In this document: piece by piece, positions 17,226 through 24,967 of the stretch | Numbering within the stretch: position 1 is the stretch's first letter | How the letters are laid out: every line of letters begins with the position of its first letter | Assembly: GCF_030129945.1 (NCBI RefSeq) | Contig: NZ_JARRAF010000035.1 | Location: 1 to 51,260, forward strand | DNA length: 51,260 nt | Direction: 5' to 3' | Origin: Parachitinimonas caeni | GTDB taxonomy: Bacteria > Pseudomonadota > Gammaproteobacteria > Burkholderiales > Chitinimonadaceae | The notes under the pieces: generated by a model | Database searches by the model: none | Seen by the model: only the letters and a program-made list of their open reading frames with translations | Told to the model about the DNA's origin: nothing | Position numbers and translations under genes: made by a program

Positions 17226-17918
17226 ATGAGTACAGATCGGAAGTGCCCCGTGGCAACCGTCGTCAAAGGCTGGACCCGTCGCAAAGAGGCCAGGCCCGCA
17301 GAAATCCTGGAGGCGGCGCTCGCGCTTTTCGCCGAAAAAGGATTTACCGCCACCAAGATGGAAGACATCGCCAAACGGGCCGGCGTCACCACTGGCACAC
17401 CTTATCGTTACTTCGCCAATAAGGAAGAGATCTTCAAGGCGGTGGTTCGGGAGAGCCTGATCCCGCAGATCAGCTTTGGCGAAGAAATGCTGTCTCAGTT
17501 TCATGGCTCTGGCCAAGCATTGCTTGAAGAGGTTCTGCGCAGCTGGTGGCAAGGCGTGGGCGAGACCAATCTGTCGGGCCTGCCCAAGCTCATCATCGCC
17601 GAAGCCGGCAATTTTCCGGATCTGGCCAAGTTTTATTATGAAGAAGTGATCGAGCGAGGTGTCCGCCTGATTGGCCGGGTCATCACCTACGGAGTGGAGC
17701 GCGGCGATTTCCGCCCGGTTGATGTGGATTACACGGTGCGCGTCGTCATGGCCCCCGTGATCATGGGCATGATCTGGAAGCACTCACTGGGCGTCTGCGA
17801 GCGCGAACCGATCGACACTGAACGCTATCTGAAAACCGTTATAGAGCTACTTTTAAGTGGCCTGACTCAACCACAACAGCCGGCGAACCCGGCCTCTTTG
17901 GAGATTCCCCATGCGTAG
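17226..17918 (+). CDS. TetR/AcrR family transcriptional regulator
   Basis: A 230-residue repressor-type protein. The N-terminal helix-turn-helix is clear: ILEAALALFAEKGF, then MEDIAKRAGVTTGTPYRYFANKEEIF at about residues 28-72. The C-terminal part is the helical ligand-binding and dimerisation domain. It leads the operon with the RND membrane-fusion protein, whose ATG overlaps its last codons by 8 bases, so it most likely controls the pump. The ATG at 17226 has no clear ribosome site; a GTG at 17250 is an alternative that would still leave the DNA-binding part whole. Confidence 0.9.
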   Translation: MSTDRKCPVATVVKGWTRRKEARPAEILEAALALFAEKGFTATKMEDIAKRAGVTTGTPYRYFANKEEIFKAVVRESLIPQISFGEEMLSQFHGSGQALLEEVLRSWWQGVGETNLSGLPKLIIAEAGNFPDLAKFYYEEVIERGVRLIGRVITYGVERGDFRPVDVDYTVRVVMAPVIMGMIWKHSLGVCEREPIDTERYLKTVIELLLSGLTQPQQPANPASLEIPHA

Positions 17919-19044
17919 CTTTCCTGCAAAGCCTGCGGTCGCAGTGCTGGCAGCTGCAAGCCTGCTTACCGCTTGCAAACCTGATGCGCCCTACGAAGAT
18001 GTCCGCCCTGTCCGCACCGAAATCGTCAAGGCTGGTGAAGTCGCCATGGGAGCCTCGTATTCCGGCGAAGTCCGGGCCCGTCGCGAGACCCGGATGGGCT
18101 TTCGCGTTAATGGCAAGATCGCCGCACGTCTGGTTGAGGTCGGGCAGTCGGTAAAAGCCGGACAGCCCCTGCTAAGACTCGATCCTCAGGATGCGAGCCT
18201 GTCGCAGGCGGCGAGTGAGGCACAAGTCACCGCCGCCAAGGCGGAGATGACTCAGGCCAAGATGGATCTGGATCGCACCCGCCAATTATTTGCACGCAAT
18301 TTTGTCAGCCAGGCCGAGGTTGATCGGCGCGAGCTGGCATTCAATACCGCCGACGCCAAGTACAAACAGGCAGTCGCGCAAGGCAGGGTTGTCAGCAACC
18401 AGGCCGGCTATACCACCCTGCTGGCGGATCGGGCTGGCATCGTCACCGCCATTGATGCTGAAGTTGGCCAGGTTGTGGCCGCCGGCCAGACCGTCGTCAA
18501 ACTGGCCGAAGATGGCGAGCGGGAAGTCGCCGTCAGCGTGCCGGAATCCAGGGTTGAAGAACTGCGTCGGGCCAGCAAACTGACGGTGTCGCTGTGGATT
18601 GATCCCAGCAAGCGCTATGAAGGCAAACTTCGTGAAATTGCACCAGACACCGATCCTGTGACCCGGACTTATGCCGCCAAGGTCACCATTCAGAATGCCG
18701 ACGAGGCAATCCGCTTGGGCATGACCGCCAGCGTTCAGCTCGACTCCGCCACCGCCAAAGGTGCAGTGCGTCTACCGCTGACCGCCATTTACGACCGCGA
18801 AGGCAAACCACTGGTGTGGGTCGTTGATCCGCGCTCTTCAACCGTCAATCTGCGGGAAGTGAAAATCGTCGGCGTTCGCGATAACCAGATGACTGTGATT
18901 GGCGGCCTGCAGGAAGGGGAACAGGTTGTGACGGCAGGCGTGCATATGCTGCATCCCGGCCAGAAGGTGCGGCTGGCTGAGTCACAACGCTCAGAATCGC
19001 AACCAGCGCCAGCCACAACCCAGGCCAGCGGGGGTAAGTCCTGA
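17911..19044 (+). CDS. RND efflux periplasmic adaptor (membrane-fusion lipoprotein)
   Basis: The 377-residue adaptor links an inner-membrane RND pump to an outer-membrane channel. The signal peptide ends in the lipobox LTAC, so C22 should be lipidated. Next come a barrel strand region (ASYSGEVRARRETRMGF), a lipoyl half (VGQSVKAGQPLLRLD), a coiled-coil hairpin (about 95-150), the second lipoyl half near 170 and the beta-barrel with RTYAAKVTI near 250. GGAG precedes the ATG. Its stop overlaps the pump start as TGATG. The closest known architecture is TriA- or AcrA-like; the substrate cannot be read from the sequence. Confidence 0.92.
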   Translation: MRSFPAKPAVAVLAAASLLTACKPDAPYEDVRPVRTEIVKAGEVAMGASYSGEVRARRETRMGFRVNGKIAARLVEVGQSVKAGQPLLRLDPQDASLSQAASEAQVTAAKAEMTQAKMDLDRTRQLFARNFVSQAEVDRRELAFNTADAKYKQAVAQGRVVSNQAGYTTLLADRAGIVTAIDAEVGQVVAAGQTVVKLAEDGEREVAVSVPESRVEELRRASKLTVSLWIDPSKRYEGKLREIAPDTDPVTRTYAAKVTIQNADEAIRLGMTASVQLDSATAKGAVRLPLTAIYDREGKPLVWVVDPRSSTVNLREVKIVGVRDNQMTVIGGLQEGEQVVTAGVHMLHPGQKVRLAESQRSESQPAPATTQASGGKS

Positions 19045-22000
19045 TGAAAAACCTCAACTTGTCCGACTGGGCGCTCAAGCACCAGTCGCTGGTGCTCTAT
19101 CTGATCCTCACCTTTCTGCTGGCGGGCGTTTTCTCGTACACCAAGCTCAGCCAGAAGGAAGACCCCGAATTCACCTTCAAGGCCATGGTAGTCCGCACCT
19201 TCTGGCCCGGCGCCAGCGCCAGCGAAGTGGAACAGCAGGTCACCGACCGGCTGGAACGCAAGTTGCAGGAACTCGGTGAGATTGACTACACCCGCTCCAG
19301 CTCCAAGCCGGGCGAATCGTTGATCACCGTGATCCTGAAGGAGAGTACCCGCCCCAAGGATGTCCCCAACGCTTGGTATCAAGTGCGCAAGAAGATTGGC
19401 GACATCCGCTATACCCTGCCAGCCGGCGCACAGGGACCTTTCTTCAACGATGAATTCGGTGACACGTTTGGCAATATCTATGCTTTCACTGCCGATGGCT
19501 TCAGCTATGCCGAACTCAAGCGCTACGTCGATCTGGCCAGAGCCGAGTTACTGCGCGTGCCCGATGCCAACAAGGTCGATCTGGTCGGTGAGCAGGATGA
19601 AAAAATCTATGTCGAAGTCTCAAATGCCAAGCTTGCCTCGTTAGGCATCGACCCGCAGCTGATCGCGCAGGTATTGGCCACCCAGAACAGCATGGAACCC
19701 GCCGGTATCGTGCATACCAGCTCGGAACGGGTCTTCCTGCGCGTGACAGGCGACTTCCAGACCGTTGATAGCATCAAGAATATCGGTATCCGTGCCAATG
19801 GCCGTACCTTCCGACTGGGCGATGTCGCCAATGTCTTCCGTGGCTATATCGACCCACCCACGTTCAAGATGCGCTACCAGGGGCAGGAAGCGATCGGCCT
19901 CGCCGTCAGCATGAAAAAAGGGGGCGATGTGATTCGCCTTGGTACAGATCTGAAAGCTGCGGTCGCTAATCTGAAAGCCTCGATGCCGGTAGGTATCGAG
20001 ATTCACGAGGTATCAGACCAGCCCGGCGTTGTTGCCCGTTCGATCAACGAATTCATGCGCAGCCTGCTCGAAGCCGTCGTGATCGTACTGGCCGTCAGCC
20101 TGCTATCCCTGGGCTTTCGCACGGGTATCGTGGTGGCCCTGTCGATCCCGCTGGTACTCGCCATGACATTTGTGGCGATGTATGTGCTCGATATCGACCT
20201 GCAGCGCATCTCGCTTGGCGCCCTGATCATCTCACTGGGTCTGCTGGTAGACGATGCCATCATCGCGGTCGAGATGATGGCCTTGAAACTCGAACAAGGC
20301 TGGGACCGCTTCCAGGCAGCCACCTACGCCTATACCTCGACCGCCATGCCAATGCTGACCGGTACCTTGATCACTGCCGCCGGATTTCTGCCTGTCGGCT
20401 TGGCCAAATCAGGCGCCGGCGAATATACAGTGTCGATTTTCCAGGTGGTTGGCATTTCGTTGATCATTTCCTGGGTCGTCGCGGTGGTATTCACCCCCTA
20501 TCTGGGCTTCAAGCTACTGCCCGAAATGAAAGGGCACCAGCATGATCATGACGCCGTATACAACAAGCCGTTCTATCGCCGCTTCCGCACCTTGGTGGAT
20601 TGGTGTATCGACCATCGCAAGACCGTCATCTTCCTGACACTGGCAGCCTTCGTTACCTCGGTCGCCCTGTTCAAGTACGTGCCAAAACAATTCTTCCCCG
20701 CTTCCAGCCGGCCGGAATTGATGGTCGATCTGTGGCTACCGCAAGCGGCATCGTTTGAAGCAACTGAACGCGAAGTCAAAGCCTTCGAGGCCAAACTCAA
20801 GGGCGATCCGAACATCGCATCGGTCACCAGCTATGTCGGCTCAGGCTCGCCACGTTATTACATGCCCCTCGACCAGCAGCTACCCAATTTGAATTTTGGC
20901 CAGCTGACTGTCATGACCCAGAACGAGAAAGTACGTGAGCAAGTCCTGACCAAAATTCAGAACCTGTTCGACAAAGACTTTCCGCTGGTACGTGGCCGCG
21001 TCACCCGACTGGAAAACGGTCCTCCCGTAGGCTATCCCGTGCAATTCCGCGTCTCGGGCCCCGATGCAGCCAAGTTGCGGCCGATTGCTGACAAAGTCGC
21101 CGACCTGATGCGTGCCAACCCGCATGCCCGCCACGTCAATATGGATTGGGGAGAAAGGCTGAAAGTGGTGCGACTCGACGTCGATCAAGACAAAGCTCGT
21201 GCCCTGGGTCTGAGTTCGCAAGATTTGTCTCGCGCTATGCAGAATGCCATCTCAGGCATTGCCATGACCCAGTACCGTGAAGGAGACAAGTCGATCGACA
21301 TCGTCGGCCGCCTGACCGCCAACGAACGCGGCAACCTCGACAACCTGAAAGATCTCAAGGTTTATCTGCGGGATGGCAAGTTTGTACCGTTGAGCCAGAT
21401 TGCGCACATCAAGCTGGAGAGTGAGGACAGCATTGTCTGGCGCCGTAATCGGGTGCCGACCATTTCTGTTCGCGCCGATGTTGAAGGCGCCCAGGCACCT
21501 GACGTGACCAATATGATCTATCCGAAGGTGCAGGAGCTGGCAAAGAGCCTACCTTTGGGCTATCGCATCGAAATCGGCGGCACACTCGAATCCAGCCGCA
21601 CCAGCCAGGCTTCGATTGGCGCAGTCATGCCGTTGATGTTGCTGGTGGTCACCACCTTGCTGATGCTCCAGCTGCAAAGCATGCAGAAAACGATGATCGT
21701 GCTGCTGACCGCACCGCTGGGCATGATCGGTGTCAGCGCTTCGCTACTGGTGTTCCAGGCACCCTTTGGCTTTGTAGCAATGTTGGGAGTCATCGCCCTG
21801 GCCGGCATGATCATGCGTAACTCGGTGATTCTCGTAGACCAGATTGATCAGGACATTGCTCGGGGAGAACCGGCATGGAACGCTATCGTCGAATCTGCCG
21901 TGCGGCGTTTCCGCCCCATCATGCTGACAGCGCTGGCGGCCATTCTTGCGATGATCCCGCTCACCCGCTCAACGTTCTGGGGGCCGATGGCGGTTGCGAT

Positions 22001-22100
22001 CATGGGAGGTCTGCTGGTTGCCACGCTGCTGACCCTGCTGTTCCTGCCTGCACTCTATGCAGCCTGGTACAAGGTAAAGCGGCCGTCAGCCTTGGCATGA
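19044..22100 (+). CDS. RND efflux pump, inner-membrane permease subunit
   Basis: A proton-driven exporter of 1018 residues with the usual 12-helix, two-repeat plan: a first membrane helix (about 13-32), a large periplasmic loop, helices 2-6 (about 335-520), a second helix 7 near 530, a second loop, and helices 8-12 to the C-terminus. The proton-relay aspartates are D403 and D404 in LVDDAIIAVE. Helix 10 carries an arginine (MIMRNSVIL) where AcrB has its relay lysine. Length and N-terminus resemble TriC-type members of the HAE1 group. Drugs or detergents are likely cargo, but this is inference. Confidence 0.93.
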   Translation: MKNLNLSDWALKHQSLVLYLILTFLLAGVFSYTKLSQKEDPEFTFKAMVVRTFWPGASASEVEQQVTDRLERKLQELGEIDYTRSSSKPGESLITVILKESTRPKDVPNAWYQVRKKIGDIRYTLPAGAQGPFFNDEFGDTFGNIYAFTADGFSYAELKRYVDLARAELLRVPDANKVDLVGEQDEKIYVEVSNAKLASLGIDPQLIAQVLATQNSMEPAGIVHTSSERVFLRVTGDFQTVDSIKNIGIRANGRTFRLGDVANVFRGYIDPPTFKMRYQGQEAIGLAVSMKKGGDVIRLGTDLKAAVANLKASMPVGIEIHEVSDQPGVVARSINEFMRSLLEAVVIVLAVSLLSLGFRTGIVVALSIPLVLAMTFVAMYVLDIDLQRISLGALIISLGLLVDDAIIAVEMMALKLEQGWDRFQAATYAYTSTAMPMLTGTLITAAGFLPVGLAKSGAGEYTVSIFQVVGISLIISWVVAVVFTPYLGFKLLPEMKGHQHDHDAVYNKPFYRRFRTLVDWCIDHRKTVIFLTLAAFVTSVALFKYVPKQFFPASSRPELMVDLWLPQAASFEATEREVKAFEAKLKGDPNIASVTSYVGSGSPRYYMPLDQQLPNLNFGQLTVMTQNEKVREQVLTKIQNLFDKDFPLVRGRVTRLENGPPVGYPVQFRVSGPDAAKLRPIADKVADLMRANPHARHVNMDWGERLKVVRLDVDQDKARALGLSSQDLSRAMQNAISGIAMTQYREGDKSIDIVGRLTANERGNLDNLKDLKVYLRDGKFVPLSQIAHIKLESEDSIVWRRNRVPTISVRADVEGAQAPDVTNMIYPKVQELAKSLPLGYRIEIGGTLESSRTSQASIGAVMPLMLLVVTTLLMLQLQSMQKTMIVLLTAPLGMIGVSASLLVFQAPFGFVAMLGVIALAGMIMRNSVILVDQIDQDIARGEPAWNAIVESAVRRFRPIMLTALAAILAMIPLTRSTFWGPMAVAIMGGLLVATLLTLLFLPALYAAWYKVKRPSALA

Positions 22101-22119
22101 GCCGGCGAATTAACATAAA

Positions 22120-22133
22120 ATACTGATCAGTAT
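22120..22133. promoter_or_regulatory. Palindromic operator candidate before tolC
   Basis: ATACTGATCAGTAT is a perfect 14-bp palindrome in the 82-base gap between the pump and tolC. TTGGCA (22092) and TAAAAT (22116), spaced by 18 bases, could form a promoter whose start falls inside the palindrome. Its sequence differs from the tetR operator, so a second regulator may act here. Confidence 0.45.
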
Positions 22134-22182
22134 GTTTATAGTGCGGCGCGAACCGCCAGCCAAACCGAAAAGGATCAACAGA

Positions 22183-23508
22183 ATGAGAATTTCGAGCCTC
22201 CGAATCAGTGCAGCGGCGGTGGCGCTTGCCCTGTTCGCCCCGTATGCCGGAGCGGCCGACCTGCTGTCGGTTTATCAGGAAGCCAAAAAATACGACGCCA
22301 CCTTCGCTGCCGCGCAGTCGGCACTGCGCGCCGGCCAGGAAAAATCCGTACAAGGCAAAGCCCTATGGCTGCCCAATGTGGGCTTTTCAGCCAGTGCCGA
22401 GCACGAAAACGGGCGGTCTGAACCTAGTGGCCGTACCAGCAGCGGCTCGACGTATGGTTACCAGTTCAAGGTGACCCAGCCGATTTATAACGCAGAAGTC
22501 TCTGTAGGCTCTGACCAGCTGAGCGAGCAGGCCAAGCTGGCCGAAGTGCAATTCAAGGGTGCCGAGCAAGACCTGATCCTGCGCGTGGCACAGTCTTATT
22601 TTGATGTCCTGCTAGCGCAGGACAGGCTGGAACTGGTCAAGGCACAGAAGGACGCAACCGCGCAGCAACTGGCGCAGGCCAAGAAAAGCTTTGAAGTCGG
22701 CGTCGCCACCATTACCGACACCCATGAAGCGCAAGCCCGCTTTGACGCCATCGTTGCCTCGGAAATCGCTGCCGATAACGATTTGACCGTCAAGCGTAAT
22801 GCCTTTCTGCAACTGACCGGAGTGCCGGCTGACGGGGTATCAGGGGTCAACTCTCGCATGCCAACATCCAATCCTACCCCGGATGACGTAAACCACTGGA
22901 TCGCCATCGCGGAGAATTCCAGCTTGCAAATTGCCAGCAAACGTGGCGAGCTCGCTATATCGACGGCGGAAATAGAAAAGTATCGTCCAAGTAGAGAACC
23001 GTCTCTTCAAGCTGTCGCTAGCTATGGAGAAAACAGATTTAGCGGAGATTTGACAGCAACACGAGGCGATTCACAAAAACAAGCAAATATCGGGCTACAG
23101 CTCTCAATCCCGATATTCACCGGAGGCTCAAAAAGCTCAAAATTACGCGAAGCAATAGCTAATCGTGACAGGGCGCAATATGAACTTGAAGCCACTCGCC
23201 GGACAGTAGCACTGACAACCAAGCAAGCATTTCTGGGTGTTAAGGCTGGAGCAGCACAAATAAAAGCGCTTGAACAAGCTCTCGTTTCGACACAAAGCTC
23301 ACTCGACTCCACCAAACTAGGCAGAGAGGTTGGCGTTAGAACCACCTTAGATGTTTTGAACGCACAACAGCAATTCTTTTCAACCAGAAAAGATTTAGCC
23401 GAATCAAGATATAACTATCTGCTAAACCGTCTGAAGCTTTCAGCCGCCACTGGGAATCTATCAGAAAGAACCCTAGAGGAAATAAACAGTAATCTCATCA
23501 AAAACTAG
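22183..23508 (+). CDS. TolC family outer-membrane efflux protein
   Basis: The outer-membrane channel of the tripartite pump, 441 residues from the ATG at 22183. AAGGA precedes this start, and a signal peptide (LALFAPYAGA, cut near residue 24) follows; an upstream open frame is not used. It begins DLLSVYQEAKKYDATFAAAQSAL, the TolC-type first helix, and has two structural repeats with the usual VAQSYFDVL and IPIFTGG segments. The first 250 codons are GC-rich like the pump genes; from about 22,950 the codons become visibly AT-rich. A terminator follows the stop. Confidence 0.92.
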   Translation: MRISSLRISAAAVALALFAPYAGAADLLSVYQEAKKYDATFAAAQSALRAGQEKSVQGKALWLPNVGFSASAEHENGRSEPSGRTSSGSTYGYQFKVTQPIYNAEVSVGSDQLSEQAKLAEVQFKGAEQDLILRVAQSYFDVLLAQDRLELVKAQKDATAQQLAQAKKSFEVGVATITDTHEAQARFDAIVASEIAADNDLTVKRNAFLQLTGVPADGVSGVNSRMPTSNPTPDDVNHWIAIAENSSLQIASKRGELAISTAEIEKYRPSREPSLQAVASYGENRFSGDLTATRGDSQKQANIGLQLSIPIFTGGSKSSKLREAIANRDRAQYELEATRRTVALTTKQAFLGVKAGAAQIKALEQALVSTQSSLDSTKLGREVGVRTTLDVLNAQQQFFSTRKDLAESRYNYLLNRLKLSAATGNLSERTLEEINSNLIKN

Positions 23509-23517
23509 ATATTTATC

Positions 23518-23563
23518 TGCCCCCCTGCCAAGCGTAGAAACTTAATTGGCAAGGGGGCATTTT
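23518..23563 (+). terminator. Rho-independent terminator after tolC
   Basis: TGCCCCCCTGCCAA (23518-23531) faces TTGGCAAGGGGGCA (23546-23559), pairing 13 of 14 positions with a 14-base loop, followed by TTTT. It closes the tetR-efflux-tolC transcript and also faces the convergent gene at 23582. Confidence 0.85.
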
Positions 23564-23581
23564 ACTCAGGATCAGATTTGC

Positions 23582-24097
23582 TTATGGAAACATTGACTTC
23601 CACATTCCATCGTTACCACAAATCTTGGTCACCCGCCCCCAATCCCACGTACATTTTCTTTCAAACCCCACCCAGCTGCATTTCTCCACCCGACTCCAAT
23701 CAGTGGTCATAGTTCCTGGAGCAACATAAACTCCATTTAGCGTGCAAGCCGACTCACAACCGGGCACTGCCCACCCATTTTTCTCCTCAATGGGCCACGA
23801 CTCCTGCACATCACTCCAGGAACCAGCTTCGCAACGTCCCCGGATAACGTAAGTTTTAATAACGGACTTGCAAACTGGCAAACCCTGCACGTTTGACTCA
23901 ACGACCTTTCTCTCCTCATGCCAACCAGGTTGATAGACCTTTCCAGCATACTCACAGGCCGGTGTATTGACATCACTTGGAATCAATGCAGGAATATAGA
24001 TCTTCTCACTGTCAAACAATTGATCATTTGCGCTTGAAAGCAAACTAAAGACCGCTAAGCCAAAACCAAAAATCGTTCTTAAATCAATAACTTTCAC
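23582..24097 (-). CDS. Cysteine-rich secreted orphan protein with two internal repeats
   Basis: I do not recognise this 171-residue protein. The GTG at 24097 has AAGGA about 8 bases upstream, and a signal peptide (GFGLAVFSLLSSA) follows. The mature part has eight cysteines and is rich in tryptophan. Two related units are visible: CEYAGKVYQPG ... C ... C..GSW and CTLNGVYVAPG ... C ... C ... C..DGMW. The spacing suggests small disulfide-bonded domains of the kind found in adhesin or pilus-tip proteins, which is only a guess. The surrounding DNA is AT-rich compared with its neighbours, a sign of transfer. Confidence 0.65.
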   Translation of the reverse strand: MKVIDLRTIFGFGLAVFSLLSSANDQLFDSEKIYIPALIPSDVNTPACEYAGKVYQPGWHEERKVVESNVQGLPVCKSVIKTYVIRGRCEAGSWSDVQESWPIEEKNGWAVPGCESACTLNGVYVAPGTMTTDWSRVEKCSWVGFERKCTWDWGRVTKICGNDGMWKSMFP

Positions 24098-24241
24098 TTC
24101 AAAATCCTTATTAACCCTCCAAATTGGGCATAAATTTTAATCAAAATTATTGAATATATCAATATTCCATTCTAAGGCTACCAGTTGGAATGTGAGGTAT
24201 TAAGACTTTCTTAGCCCCTTCCCGCCCAACTCACATTGCAA

Positions 24242-24271
24242 TTGACGTCTATCATCTAATAGCGCTAGAGT
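24242..24271 (+). promoter_or_regulatory. Promoter for the tandem riboswitch transcript
   Basis: TTGACG (24242-24247) and TAGAGT (24266-24271) are spaced by 18 bases. Transcription would begin near 24278, two bases before the first aptamer stem, which is the expected place for a riboswitch promoter. Confidence 0.55.
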
Positions 24272-24279
24272 TAGCAATC

Positions 24280-24332
24280 AGCGCCGATTTGAGCTTCAGC
24301 TTGCGGGCGCTTTAAAAATGCGGCTAAAGCGG
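24280..24332 (+). ncRNA. SAM-II riboswitch aptamer, first of two
   Basis: SAM-II aptamers bind S-adenosylmethionine through an H-type pseudoknot. Stem P1 is AGCGCC (24280-24285) with GGCGCT (24306-24311), a perfect 6-bp helix. The loop begins with the conserved GATTTGA and ends CTTGCG. An A-rich linker (TTAAAAAT) leads to the conserved 3' strand GCGGCTAAAGCGG. The order GATTT, CTTGC, AAA, GCTAAA matches the SAM-II consensus and the known crystal-structure sequence from memory. It precedes an intrinsic terminator, so high SAM should stop transcription. Confidence 0.87.
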
Positions 24333-24357
24333 TTTTCCCGATTCGGGATAGTTGTTG

Positions 24358-24390
24358 AAAACCCGCTTGCAGCCGCCAGCGGGTTTTTTT
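24358..24390 (+). terminator. Riboswitch-controlled intrinsic terminator
   Basis: AAAACCCGCT (24358-24367) faces AGCGGGTTTT (24378-24387), ending in seven T (24384-24390). The 3' strand of aptamer 1 continues as GCGGTTTTC (24329-24337), which can pair with GAAAACCCGC (24357-24366), the left arm of the terminator, with one bulge. The two structures exclude each other, as expected for a SAM-off switch. An ACGGACA/TGTCCGT stem (24391-24423) then links to the second aptamer. Confidence 0.8.
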
Positions 24391-24423
24391 ACGGACACAA
24401 CTCGCTGCATCCGAACTGTCCGT

Positions 24424-24474
24424 CGCGCCGATTTAAGACCACTTGCGGGGCGCGCAAATCTACCGCTAAAGCGT
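24424..24474 (+). ncRNA. SAM-II riboswitch aptamer, second of two
   Basis: P1 is CGCGCC (24424-24429) with GGCGCG (24449-24454). The loop starts GATTTAAG and ends CTTGCGG, the linker is CAAATCTA, and the 3' strand is CCGCTAAAGCG. It shares the conserved core with the first aptamer but differs in the P1 and loop bases, so it is not a recent duplication. The ribosome site GGAG (24508-24511) lies 34 bases downstream, with an AGGGC/GCTCT hairpin between them and no T-run, which points to control of translation. Confidence 0.82.
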
Positions 24475-24517
24475 CGCCCCCTACCGAGGGCTTCGCTCTG
24501 AGGACCCGGAGACCACC

Positions 24518-24862
24518 ATGTTCGACTGCCTTGCTCAAGCCACCAGCGTTTTGTCAGACAACGTCTCAACACCCGTTCAGCCACTGCGCCAACCCAAGCG
24601 CCGCATCAACCCTCTTCAGCTCGAAAAGCAATTTCGTGGCCGCAACTGGTCCCGCTTCGAGAGCCTGAACCACACCAGTCCCGCCACATTGGCCCGCCTG
24701 CGAGAAGCGGCCCTGTTACTGGGAATACAGGTTGAGCGGTTGGATGACGGCAGTTTGCTGCTACTTGACCTGTCACTGGGCGAATCCTTGTCCCTAGCGG
24801 GTCGTTTCGGCAGCGAACTCGCCGTCAGCGGACATTTTGCCGGCAGTGGCCACCATCGCTAA
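24518..24862 (+). CDS. Unknown 114-residue protein under tandem SAM-II control
   Basis: I do not recognise this protein. GGAG (24508-24511) stands 6 bases before the ATG. The first 50 residues are basic and proline-rich (PLRQPKRRINP); the second half has leucine-rich amphipathic segments (TLARLREAALLLGIQVERL, then DDGSLLLLDLSLG). There is no signal peptide, and the one cysteine is residue 4. SAM-II switches normally precede methionine or SAM genes such as metA, metX or metZ; this is none of those. The gene could be a novel member of the SAM regulon, or what is left after a rearrangement. MATE follows after 105 bases without a clear terminator. Confidence 0.7.
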   Translation: MFDCLAQATSVLSDNVSTPVQPLRQPKRRINPLQLEKQFRGRNWSRFESLNHTSPATLARLREAALLLGIQVERLDDGSLLLLDLSLGESLSLAGRFGSELAVSGHFAGSGHHR

Positions 24863-24967
24863 TTAAGTCGTCTATCCCGACTTGCCAAGGCCGGAGGGAT
24901 TCCCACACCGGCTGGCTCAGAACCGGCAAGCTACAATAGAGCTTTGCTTGCCGTTCTTTATTCACTT

